This document shows, one piece after another, positions 33,183-44,861 of a stretch of DNA of 64,000 nucleotides. Made by a program: the position numbers and the translations under genes. This DNA comes from Cryptomeria japonica. Its lineage: Eukaryota > Streptophyta > Pinopsida > Cupressales > Cupressaceae. The DNA lies in contig NC_081408.1 of the NCBI RefSeq assembly GCF_030272615.1, forward strand, positions 770,253,336 to 770,317,335. Reading direction: 5' to 3'. Under the pieces are notes generated by a model. It was given only the letters and a program-made list of their open reading frames with translations. It was not told where the DNA came from and searched no databases. The number at the start of each line of letters is the position of its first letter. The first letter of the stretch is position 1.

Positions 33183-35836
33183 TTATTTATGCCGAAACTC
33201 CCTCTCAGCAAGGGCTTCATTCTCCACAACTCCAAGCTTGTCTCGAAAATGCACAAACTTCACTTTTGCAAGAGGCTTGGTGAGAATGTCAGCCGTATGT
33301 TCCTCAGTACAAATGTATCTCAACTGAACAACATTCCTTTGTACCATATCTCTGATATAGTGGTACTGAATCTCAACATGCTTTGTTCTGTCATGGAATA
33401 CTGGATTGACTGAAAGATTCACACAACTTTGGTTACCATAATAAATGGTAGCAGGCTCCAATGATTATCCAAACAATCCTGGAAGGAGCTTACGAAACCA
33501 CACTGCTTCACAAGTAGCCACACATGTTGCAATGTATTATGCCTCTACAGTGCTCAGAGCTACAAAAAACTGCTTCTTGCTACACCAGGAAATCACAACA
33601 GATCCCAAGCTGAAACAACAACCAGAGGTTCTCTTTTGATCAGTAACACTCCTTGCCCAATCAGAATCAGAATATCCTTCAATATCAAGTCCATATTGGA
33701 AGAGTATTTCAAGCCATATCCAACTATGCGATGCAAGTATATCAAGATATGTTTGGCTGCAACTAGATGTATCTATCTAGGTTCACTCATGAACTGGCTA
33801 AGTGCATTCACATCATAGCAAATATTTGGTCTAGTGTTAAATAGATACATCAAGGACCCAATCAACTACATGTACATAGTAGGGTCCACAAGATTTGAAC
33901 TAGCTGCAGCTTCCCTCAATTTCTTCAAGTTAGTTTCCATTGGTGTAGACATAGATTTACAATCTGACATTCCAAATCTCTTCAAGATATCGATGGTGTA
34001 TTTTACTTGACTTAGGATAATCTCATTGGGCCTCTTCCAAACTTCCAACCCTAGAAAGAAGTGCATGAGTCCTAAGTCCATCTCGAATTCTGAAGTCAAC
34101 TCCTTCTTGCACCTATAAATGAGATGATCTTCTCTTGCGACAAATAGGTCATCAACATAAAGTACCAAGATCAACATATCACCATTGAATACCTTGAAGT
34201 AAAGTTTTAGATCAACATCATTCTTGCAAAAACCCAAACCCACCTACTATCTATCAATTCTTTCATACCAAGCCCGAGGAGCCTGTTTAAGACCATATGG
34301 GGTTTTTTTCAATTTACACACATGAAACTCTTTCCCATGAATCACAAACCCCACAGGTTGCTCTATGTAGACCTCTTCTTAAATCACACCAACTTCCATC
34401 CCTTAGCTGCTGCAATAGCAATGATGGTTATAATGGAAGTATAGCGAGCAACATGAGCAAATTTTTCTTCATAGTCTATTCCCTCTTGTTGAGAGAAGCC
34501 ACGAGCCACAAATCTAGCCTTGTACTTTTCAATGCTACCATCAACTGCATGCTTAATCTTGTACAACCACTTGGAAGATACAACAGACTTCCCTTTCAGT
34601 CTAGGCACAATATCCCACACATCGTTCTTTAGAATGGATTGATATTCCTCATCCATTGCATCTTTCCAAACTTGTTGTTTTGAGACTTCCTCTACGCTGG
34701 AAGGTTCAAACTCAATAAGATTACACATTAGTGCAACATAATTAGAGAATCTTTGTGGTCTTTTACTTTCTCTAAATGTGCCTCTAGGAGCGAAAAACAG
34801 TTTTGCTTCCCACAAAGTGTTTCTTGCCCAAAGAGGTCTCTTTCGAGACACAAACAATATCTCTAGGCCCATCAGTGGGATCCAAGGTTCAATTGGATCA
34901 TCATTCATATCAGGTTTTGTAGACTCCCTCTAAATTTTAGGAGCATGATCAACATCCATGTCTTGAGGAGTCTCATCGTCTATCTCCATGCATGAACCCT
35001 TTGATTTACTGAATGCAACATCTTCCTCAAATGTGACATCCCTGCTTACTTCTATTTGCTTCTGACCAGGGATGTAAATACAATAGGCTTTGGAGGTTTC
35101 ACTATAGCCCACAAATATCCCTCTCTTGCCAGAAGGTTCCAACTTGGTCCTTTTGTCCTCGGAATATAAACATGCACAGGACAACCAAAGATTCTCAGGT
35201 GATTGATATCAGGCTTGATCCCTGAAAAGGCTTCTTTAGGAGTCATGTTTTGTAATATCCGATGAGGACATCTGTTCTAAACATACACTGTTGTTCTAGA
35301 GGCTTCTGCCCATAGAAAAGTCTGAAGGTCTTGATCATGAATCATAGCTTTTGCAACTTCAACAATAGATTTGCTCTTCCTTTCTGCAACCCCATTTTGT
35401 TGAGGGTTGTAAGGGACACAAAACTCCCTCTTGATCCCTGCCTCAATACAGAAATTACGAAAGCTACCTGAGGTGCACTCACCTCCATTGTCATACCTTA
35501 AAGTTTTAATTTTCTTCCAAGATAAATTTTCTACAAGAGCTTTAAACTCTTTAAACCTACCCAGGACTTCATTAGACTCTTTAGACCTTAAGAAATAAAT
35601 CCAAGTCTTTCCTAGAGTAGTCATTTATGAAATTTATATAATACAAACATCCACTTAGGGATGGAATTGACATTGGACCACATAAATCTGAATGTACAAG
35701 ATCTAGTATTTCTTTAGACCCAATTTCACTGCTATGAAAAGGACTTAATATTTTTACCCATAGCACAACATTTACAAGTAGCATCATGTACATGATTAAG
35801 TTTAGGAATACCTTTTACCATCTTCTCCAATGATGG
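33183..35836 (-). pseudogene. 3' part of element C copia polyprotein: integrase, reverse transcriptase, RNase H
   Basis: From right to left: the integrase catalytic core (LDLVHSDLCGPM near 35690; DNGGECTSGSF near 35480; PYNPQQNGVAER near 35400), with a frameshift near 35600; the integrase C-terminal part (FVGYSETSKAYCIYIPGQ near 35110), with a frameshift near 35160; reverse transcriptase (WKDAMDEEYQSILKNDVWDI near 34650 and LYVDDLFVAREDHL near 34150); and a copia RNase H tail (TADILTKPLAKVKF near 33260) ending at TAA/TAG 33183. At least two frameshifts and several stops make it non-functional. Confidence 0.85.
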
Positions 35837-35841
35837 AAGAT

Positions 35842-37320
35842 TGTAATGTCCCCACTCTCACTGAGTAACTTATCAGGAAAGGAAATTCACTTGAAACTCA
35901 TCTCCACAGGTGAATTATAGTGTTTGGGGATGGTCTACTTGCCAAAGGGAACTGTAATGTCCCCACTCCCTGAGTAACTTATTAGGAAAGGAAATTCACT
36001 TGACACTCATCTCCACAGGTGAATTCTAGTGTTTGGGGATGGTCTGCATGCCAAAGGGAATCTTATACTTAGTCATTTTTATGACTTTGGTAAGTTAATA
36101 AAGTAACTTCATAATTTAAAGTTATAAAAGTAACTTTTTCTAAAAATAGAAAAAAGTTAAGTTATAAGTTATTTAAAATAAATAACTTTATATTACTCCC
36201 TTGGCACACTTTCCTAAGTGAATTATATTTTAAAAAGTGGCCCACTTTAATATTTAATGGACCCCTCATGTTGTACGTACCCTTGGAGGAATTAAAGACT
36301 CCATTAGCATCTCAAAAGATGCTATGAGGGTTCAAATTAGGGCAATTGGGAGACATAAGGACTTGTACGTGGAATTCTTTGGCATTATATTTTTGGAGAT
36401 TTTTATTATTTTGCTCTGCAATTTGCTTCCATAGCAGGTACAATAGGTTTGGAGACCAAATTGGAGACGAAATCCTTCAATTTTGGGCAGGTTGGACGAA
36501 ACCCTAGCTATTTCTATCAAGTCAACACTCAAGGAAACCTTCAAATCAGGTCTAGAGGACCATTTTCAGAGGGTTTGTGTGATATTTCTACAATTTCAAA
36601 GGTTGAGGCTCAGATCTGGGCAGTTTATTGGCACTTTCCAGTAGATAGGAAACATTTTTGGACAACCGTATCTCTCCCTAGGGCAGTCGTACCATCCTTA
36701 GCTGCCTGGAGATTCAAATAAATAATTGGGAGGGTTTTTGAAGCAGTAATTGTTGGTAAAATCATCGTCAGGGCATAGCTAAGATAATTTGGAAATCAAT
36801 TTGGACAAATCTCAACACATTTGGAAGCAATCAGCAAATAATGAGGGATTTGGAAGCAATTTAGATGAAGTCTCCTGGCAAGTTTTTGGAATAAGCTTCA
36901 GATCTCCTATCTGATCATCAAATTGTTTTAGATAATTATTACTAAGGTGAATAAACCTCATTGGAGGAGTTGAATTGCATTGGAAGCCATTATTTTGCAA
37001 ATTGTCAATAAAACCCTTATTCCAGGATAGGCGTGGGATCACCTGGTATGCAACTTTGTTCTCTCTGGATAATAAAGCTTCCAAAATTTGTTTTTGTAGT
37101 TGTTGTTAAAAGTTTTCAGAATATTCACTTCTATTTCAGTCAATTCTTTCATTGCATTTCTTGCATACACTCCCATACAAGGCATTAAAAAACATAAAAA
37201 AAAAAAAATTAGAAACAATTCAAAAACAAAACAAAAATCCAATCATCCTCATCACTGGTCAAAGATTAAGATTTGAAACTATCAACAAATTCAGATCAGA
37301 TTTTAGTTGGGGATCTTTTA
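35842..37320 (+). repeat. 5' LTR of element E with an internal 111-bp tandem duplication at its start
   Basis: TGTAATGTCCCCACT begins at 35842 and again at 35953. The first 111 bp are duplicated relative to the 3' LTR. Without the extra unit the LTR is about 1368 bp, matching the reconstructed 3' LTR (about 1364 bp). It ends TTTTA one base before the PBS. Confidence 0.85.
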
Positions 37321-37371
37321 GTGGTATCAGAGTGATGATCCTAACAACCTGGAGGTCATCAGAGTAATTCT

Positions 37372-39251
37372 ATGCAGCGGGGCAGATTTGGTACCTACAG
37401 ATACTACACACGCAGGAGACCTAGAGTGGATTTAAATTTTGTCACAGAACCACCCCTTGAGACTAATATGGGTGATATACCTGAAGGACAAAGGAGCCCA
37501 CCCAGACAGGAGAGACAGATTCCACTCAATCCTAATGAGATTATGAGGAGTTTGGCTGAAGCACAACCAAGAATTGTTGAAGCAATCAACAGGTTACAGG
37601 ACACACTTGACATAATGGATTTGGGAAATAATAGGGGAAGGCACAAAAGTCGTAGCAGGACAGTATCTGCTGCTGGAAGTAGGGGCAACAATAGAGTTCC
37701 ATCTTCCTTGAGTAATGCATCCATCTCACCACTGAGGGACAAGACCCATACTAGGATAGTGGATAGGCCTATGCTTCCACGGTTCACTCCTAGAGATGTA
37801 CCACCATTGGTTGATCCTCAGAATGGAATCACCTTCCAGGAAACAATTATGGTTGCCAACGATGAGTGGGCACGCCTACCAGCACATGTTAGAGATGCAT
37901 TCTCATTGCATCAATATTGTATGCAGCGCCACGATTCCATGAGGGGACTGAATGATAGGGGTCCCAGGAAGCAATGGAATAATGATCTGAAGAAGGCTAC
38001 AGATAAGTTGATTTTATCCACCTTTGATGGCAGTGGTTCTACTAGTGCACGAGCGTGGGTTCACAAGCTAGATATATATCTCCCCTTGAAACCCATGGTT
38101 GAAAACGAGGAAATTCAGATTGTCATCCTACATTTGGAGGGTGTCGCATATGACTGGTGGCACTATGGATCGATCACATAGAATCACGCTCTCATTCATT
38201 CATACGCATAATTCACAAAGAGGCTGATTTCCAGTTTTGACAGTAAAGATGTGGAACTTTATTACAAGGATTTACCTCTCTTGAAATAGTTGGGCCATGT
38301 GGATACATATATTAATGAATTTCAGCGTATAGCAGTGATGGTACCGGAGATGCCTGATAGGAGGGTAGTTATGGTTTTCATAGAGGGACTTCATGAGAGA
38401 TACCGTAGTTTGGTCAAGGCTTTGAAGCCTAAGATTTTATAGGAGGCTATTCAGCTCACATTAGACTTGGACACCACTCCTCCATCCTCCACTTTTCAGC
38501 AAAACAAAAACTTTCCAAGGAACTCCAAACCCTTCCGGAAGCCTTTCAATCCACAGAAGGGTAACATATCTTCTCCTAGGATTGATCAGGAGACTAGAAA
38601 TGAATTAAGGAGAAAGAAACTGTGTTTTACTTGTAAGTGTTGATATGTGGCGACTGATTAGCAAAGTATTGTACACTCAACATGTATTCTCACCAGGGTT
38701 TGGGGCCAGGTCAGGCCCTGGGAAAGCGGGCGAAGCCCGTTGGGGGGGTTCGGGGGCGGCAACCCCCGAGAAATTTTTTTTTGCCATTTTTTGTTGATGA
38801 AAACTGACATTGTAATAAAACCCTAAAAAGGCCGACTTTGTTTGTTGCCCTAAAAACGCATGTTATAAGTGGCTAGGATGCTTAAGGCATTGTAAGGTTG
38901 ATGTACTATTTTTGCTGGATAATAAGAAAGATTGGACAGCTGTGTATGGTGGACATAACCCATTCTAGGTGAACCACGTTAAATCTCTGTGTTATCTGTG
39001 TCCTGTTTTATTTCTTTATCTTTTGTATTTAAATCTGCATATAATTGTTAGTTTATATTTGCTTCGGATCTGCTTGAAACCCTAACAGTAAGGAACCTTG
39101 GGAACCGGGTCATAGATGCCTTGGCAAAGGCAAAGACAAAGCTCATCTCATTGAAGTGAGCTCAGATGTGGAGGATGAGCACATACAGGACACTGATGAT
39201 GAGGGAAAGCATATTGAGTCTCCCCAGATTGAGCTTGACTCTACGGATGCA
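37372..39251 (+). pseudogene. Gag of element E, split by solo LTR H inside the zinc knuckle
   Basis: The start is MQRGRFGTYRYYTRRRPRVD shortly after the PBS. A capsid-like region (WVHKLDIYLPL...AYDWWHYGSI) spans about 38045-38170. In-frame stops follow at 38179 and further on. The zinc knuckle starts CFTC at about 38620 and is cut by H (38638-39087); it resumes as KEPWEPGHRC. An acidic tail follows to a TAG near 39252. It cannot make an intact capsid. Confidence 0.8.
38638..39087. mobile_element. Solo LTR H (450 bp)
   Basis: TGTTGATATG...CCCTAACA is flanked by the exact 5-bp duplication GTAAG (38633-38637 and 39088-39092). There is no internal region, so it is a solo LTR or a very small non-autonomous element. 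It carries GC-rich foldbacks (38727-38739 and 38751-38768) unlike its AT-rich surroundings. Orientation is unknown. Confidence 0.88.
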
Positions 39252-39257
39252 TAGGTT

Positions 39258-42200
39258 ATGGCCAATGTTACCATGGCCACTCTTTCTAGTTATCCTAAGT
39301 TCCACACTTTCAAATTGAAGGGAACTATTCAGGGGCATCGTGTGGTGTGTTTAATAGATACTGAAGCGACCCATAACTTTATTGATCAACATATGATAGA
39401 GAGACATGGGTTATAGACAGAGGAATTTTTCAGGATTTGGTGTGAAGGTTGCAGATGGTGCAGTGTTGGGATGTACCAGGAGGATTCCTCAGCTCAGTAT
39501 CTAGATGGGGGACTACACTTTGACAAATGACTTTTATGTTTTACCCTTGGAGGATTATGATACAGTTATAGGTATGCAGTGGTTACAGGGAATTGGTAGA
39601 TATGTCATTGATCACCGCAGAATGCAATTGGAGTTCTTAGTTGATGGTAAGAAGAGAATACTGAGGGCATTATCAGATGGAGGCCCTAAGGAGGTTTCCT
39701 CTTGTAGGATGGAGACTATTATCAGGCACAGAGATATCCTTTGGGCTACACAGTGCTTTGTTTCATCTAAAGCACATTCATCTCAAGATGGCAAGTCATA
39801 TCACATTGATATACAATAGATTTTAGATAAACACGGAGTGGTGTTTGGTGATATACCACCAGATAGAGGCTTTGAACATGTGATAGAATTAGAGGATGGA
39901 GCAAAACCAGTCATGACCACTCCTTACCGCCATCCTAAGGCCCACAGAGACGAGATTGAGAAGACCATCAGGGAGCTTCTAGACATGGGATTCATTAGAC
40001 TGAGTTCTAGTCCCTTTGCTTCTTCAGTTGTACTAGTGAAGAAGAAAGATGGGACACTAAGCATGTGTATTGACTACCGTGCACTTAATAAGAAAACTAT
40101 TAAGAATTAGTATCCTATTCCACACATAGATGAGTTGTTGGATGAGTTTCATGGCTCAATTTATTTTTTGAAGATTAATCTTCAATTAGGGTATCACCAA
40201 ATTAAGGTGCGGGAGTCTGATATTCATAAAATAGCCTTCAGATGTCATTATGGTCATTATGAGTTCTTAGTGATGCCTTTCAGTCTCACTAATGCCCCTG
40301 CTACATTTCAGTCATGTATGAACCACATATTTAATAAGCATCTGTGTAAGTTTGTATTGGTATTCTTTGATGATATATTGATTTACAACAGATCATGGGA
40401 GGAACATCTAAGGCACTTAGATGAGGTGTTGAGCATTATGGAATCTCAATCCTTGTATGCTAAGATGTCCAAATGTGAATTTGGGCTCACTGAGATTTTA
40501 TACTTGGGTCATGTGATAGGAGTTGAGGGAGTCAAAGTCCATCAGGAAAAGATCCAAGCTATTATTGATTGGCCATCTCCCAAGAATATTTCAGAGTTGC
40601 ATGGTTTCCTTGGTTTATGTGCTTATTATAGGAGGTTTGTAAGGGGTTATTCTCAACTTGCAACACCTTTGACAGATCTCATCGGGAAAGGGGCTTTCAG
40701 ATGGACTCAAGAAGCACATGAGGTATTTGATAGACTTAAATGGGTGATGAGCACATGTCCTGTGTTGGCACTTCCTGATTTCACCCAACCTTTTGTGCTT
40801 GAATGTGATGCTTCAAGAGAAGATGTGGGTGCAGTACTTATGCAAAATCATCATCCTATTGTGTATGAGAGTAGAAAACTGAAAGGCAATGAGAAATTAT
40901 ACTCTACCTATGATAAAGAAACGTTGGCTATTATGCATGCTCTTTCAAAATTCAGACAACACTTAGTGGGGAGGAAATTCATTGTTAGAACTGATCATAA
41001 CAGCCTTAAGTACTTTTTAGGACAAAAAGATCTTAACAAGAGGTAGCAAAAATGGGTCAGTAAGATCCAAGCATATGATTTTGACATTGAATATGTCAAG
41101 GGGAAAAATAATGTAGTTGTTGATGCACTATGTAGAAAGCCATCCATTGATGCCCTTTGTTCTTTGAGTGAGATTTCAGCTGATTGGAAATCTCAACTTT
41201 TAGTAGAGTATTCCAAAAATCAACATGCATGTAAAATTATGGATGGGATCGTCCAGGATGTCAGGTACACAATTTTAGATGATGTGATTTACTACAAGGG
41301 AAGAATTTATTTAGTTCCATAATCCAAACTGAAAAATCAGATTTTACATGCTTTTCATGACTCCTGTAGCAGAACATCAAGGGTATGGTAAGACTTATAG
41401 GCAGATTAGAGAGACGTTCTCTTGGAAAGGCCTCAAAGATGATGTTTTACAGCATGTAAGGGAATGCATTACTTGCCAACAAAATAAAACTGAAAATACA
41501 CATCCTGTTGGTTTGCTGCAACCATTACCCATTCCAAAGCAAAAATGGACCAGAATTTCAATGGATTTTATCACGGGTCTTCCCAAGGTGCAAGGGAAAG
41601 ATTGCATATATGTAGTAGTGGACAAATTGACAAAATATGCTCATTTATTTCCCATAGCAGCGACTTATATGGCTTCACAGGTTGTTGATCTATTTTTCAA
41701 AGAAGTTTTTGGGCTCCATGGTCTTCCAAAGACCATTGTCAGTGACCATGACAGTCGATTCATGAGTTCTTTTTGGCAAGAGTTGTTTAGACTTACTAGC
41801 ACCGAGTTGACACCCAGCACCAGCTATCACCCTCAAACTGATGGACAGACTGAGACTGTGAACAAGTGGCTTGAGGGATATTTACGCAACTATGTGTTAG
41901 GACAACAACGTTCATGGGTTCGTTGGTTATATCTGGGAGAGTTTTGCTACAACATGACACATCATATGTCTATTGATATGACTCCTTTTCGTGCACTACA
42001 TGGTTACGATGCTATGACATTCATGGATTTGGCACTTGGTGATAGTGGAGAACCATTGGCACAGGATTGGCTTCAAGAGAGCCAAGATATACTTAAGGCA
42101 TTTAAGGAGAACATCGAATGAGCCCATAATCAACAGAAGTTATATTTTGATCATCATAGGATTGAGAGATCATTTGAGGTTGGAGACTTGGTGTTCTTGC

Positions 42201-42643
42201 ACCTCCAACCTTATCGACAGAGTTCTATGAAGATGAATGGGGCAGAGAAGCTCAAGCCTCGATTCTATGGTCTGTACCGTGTTTTGAGGAGAGTTGGGGA
42301 AGTGGCATATGAGATTGAGCTCCCGCCAGAGAGAAGGATTCATAACGTCTTTCATGTATCTTGCCTCAAGAGGGCAATTGGACAACACACAGTGACGTCT
42401 TCAATGTTACCTCCTTTGGATGAGGAAGGTAAATTGGTTATGGTTCCAAATGAGATCCTGGATATGCATGGGAGGACATTGAGGAATCAGGTGATCAAAG
42501 AGTAGTTGATTAGGTGGAAGGATTTGCCTATTGAGGATGCTACATGGGAAGGTGAAGCTATCTTGCAACATCCATCTCTTCAATTGCTTGAGGACAAGCA
42601 ATTTCGGGAAGGGAGGACTGTAATGTCCCCACTCCTTGAGTAA
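39258..42643 (+). pseudogene. Pol of element E: protease, RT, RNase H, integrase, chromodomain
   Basis: The protease has LIDTEATHNFID at about 39350, where the usual Gly of the D-S/T-G motif is Glu. RT spans about 39900-40400 with FFDDILIYNRS; the earlier conserved Asp is Asn (FLKINLQLGYHQI). RNase H starts LECDASREDVGAVL (about 40800). Integrase has a zinc site (HVRECITCQQNK, about 41455) and core motifs SMDFITGLP and VSDHDSRF. The C-terminal domain is at about 42190-42480, and a chromodomain (LIRWKDLPIEDATWEGEAIL, about 42508) ends at TAA 42641 inside the 3' LTR. In-frame stops and a frameshift near 41360 inactivate it. Confidence 0.88.
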
Positions 42644-43839
42644 CTTATCAGGAAAAGAAATTCACCTGACACTCATCTCCACAGGTGAATTCTATTGTTT
42701 GGGGATGGTCTACATGCCAAAGAGAATCTTATACTTAGTCATTTTTATGACTTTGGTAAGTTAATAAAGTAACTTTATAATTTAAAGTTATAAAAGTAAC
42801 TTTTTCTAAAAATAGAAAAAAGTTGAGTTATAAGTTATTTAAAATAAATAACTTTATATTACTCCCTTGGCACACTTTCCTAAGTGAATTATATTTTAAA
42901 AAGTGGCCCACTTTAATAATTAATGGACCCCTCATGTTGTACGTACCCTTGGAGGAATTAAAGACTCCATTGGGATCTCAAAAGATGCTATGAGGGTTCA
43001 AATTAGGGCAATTGGGAGACATAAGGACTTGTATGTGGAATTCTTTGGCATTATGTTTTTGGAGATTTTTATCATTTTGCTCTGCAATTTGCTGCCATAG
43101 CTGGTACAACGTGTTTGGAGACAAAATTGGAGACAAAATCCTTCAATTTTGGGCAGGTTGGACAAAACCCCAGCTATTTCTATCAAGTCAGCACTCAAGG
43201 AAACCTTCAAATTAGGTCTAGAGGACCATTTTCAGAGGGTTTGTGTGATCTTTCTGCAATTTCAGAGGTTGAGGCTCAGATCTGGGCCGTTTATTGGCAC
43301 TTTCTAGTAGATAGGAAACATTTTTGGACAACCGTATCTCTCCCTAGGGCAGTCGTACCATCCTTAGCTGCCTGGAGATTCAAATAAATAATTAGGAGGG
43401 TTTTTGAAGCAATAATTGTTGGTAAAATCATCGTCAGGGCATAGCTAAGATAATTTGGCAATCAATTTGGACAAATCTCAGCACATTTGGAAGCAATCAA
43501 CAAATTATGAGGGATTTGGAAGCAATTTGGATGAAGTCTCCTGGCAAGTTTTTGGAATAAGCTTCAAATCTCCTGTCTGATCATCAAATTGTTTTAGATA
43601 ATTATTACTAAGGTGAATAAACCTCATTGGAGGAGTTGAATTTCATTGGAAGCCATTATTTTGCAAATTATCAATAAAACCCTTATTCCAGGATAGGCGT
43701 GGGATCACTTGGTATGCAACTTTGTTCTCTCTGGATAATAAAGCTTCCAAAATTTGTTTCTGTAGTTTTTAAAAGTTTTCAGAATATTCAATTCTATTTC
43801 AGTCAATTCTTTCATTGCATTTCTTGCATACATTCCCAT
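42619..43839 (+). repeat. 3' LTR of element E, first part (rest at 56712-56849)
   Basis: This is collinear with 35953-37185 of the 5' LTR. It is interrupted after CCCATACAAG by element F and continues at 56712 (GCATTAAAAAAC) to 56849. The duplicated ACAAG on both sides of F proves the interruption. Confidence 0.88.
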
Positions 43840-43844
43840 ACAAG

Positions 43845-44630
43845 TGTTAGGATTCCCAAAGATACTGAGAGGGGGGGTGAATCAGTATCTGACCAGTAAT
43901 AGAATTTTCTTGAATTATAACATGAAAAGCATTTCAAAATTGTGTACCGGTAAACCAAAATAATGCAATAAATAAGAACAACAACCACAACATGAAAGAC
44001 ACACCATAACACAATATTTTTAACAAGGAAACCCGGTGTGGGAAAAACCTCGGTGGGATTTGTGACCCACAATATTCGCTTATTGGCCAATAAGAGAATA
44101 TTACTGTTTACAATAGGGGCCTGCACATGCAGGAAGGCCAAGTGCCTATAGCTCACTGCTCAGTTAAAAAAAGAAGTCTCACTGGCTTACAAAGATGGAT
44201 TATACAAATCCAATGTCATGTACTACTTCAGATCAACATCTATTATGCCAGGTTCAATACCGGTTTAAGCTTTGCAATATACATAAACCCTTATCCAATA
44301 TCTGCCTTACAATTCGCATATTAGGTATGCATTAATTCTTCCATCTATATTCCTCCTAAATGATCTACAATATCTCATACTTATATGAGTCATATTACAA
44401 TTTGCCATGTCGGCTTACAAAAGGATTTTACAATTAAATAAAAAATGCAATTAAACAAAATTCCTGTCGGCCAGGGTGCCAGTAATCTTCCTTTTTGGTG
44501 CTGATGAACTGTATGCCAGTGTAGAGTCTGTTGGTGTCGGTGCCTACCGGTATCACATGATTGTAAGGTTGTCATCAATGACAATATTCAATCGCCTACA
44601 ATTTCTCATTGGAGTGTGCATTTGCCAAAA
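43845..44630 (-). repeat. 3' LTR of element F
   Basis: TGTTAGGATTCCC... to ...TTTGCCAAAA, 786 bp, matching the reassembled right LTR (about 787 bp), which ends GCCAACA. Short frames inside it repeat in the right LTR and are not genes. Confidence 0.87.
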
Positions 44631-44861
44631 ATCTCCCCCTTTGGCATTGATGGCAACACTCGTGAGAAAAAGCCAAAAAGTATATCCAAAAATGTTGTCC
44701 AAAATTTGTCTTACCAAAACTGTATTACCAAAAAAGTCTGCTTCAAAATTGAGTGCTCCCTCTGAGCAGATGATCTCTTTAGTCAACCTTTTTTCTCATC
44801 CCAACCACTCCCCCTTTGACATCAATGACAAAGGTTGTCAAAGTGTCAATTGAGTGCAGTT
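44631..44861 (-). other. Polypurine tract and 3' untranslated part of element F
   Basis: On the minus strand CCAAAGGGGGAGAT abuts the LTR. A second related purine tract (about 44808-44818, GTCAAAGGGGGAG on the minus strand) lies about 175 bp upstream, as in some copia elements with two purine tracts. Confidence 0.65.

Noticed and set aside
36332-36721. Frames in the LTR of element E, repeated at 42998-43387
   Set aside because: Same position in both LTRs, no domain, chance frames.
38638-39087. Intron in gag of element E
   Set aside because: It has LTR ends TG...CA and a 5-bp GTAAG duplication; an intron on the sense strand would be lost during retrotransposition.
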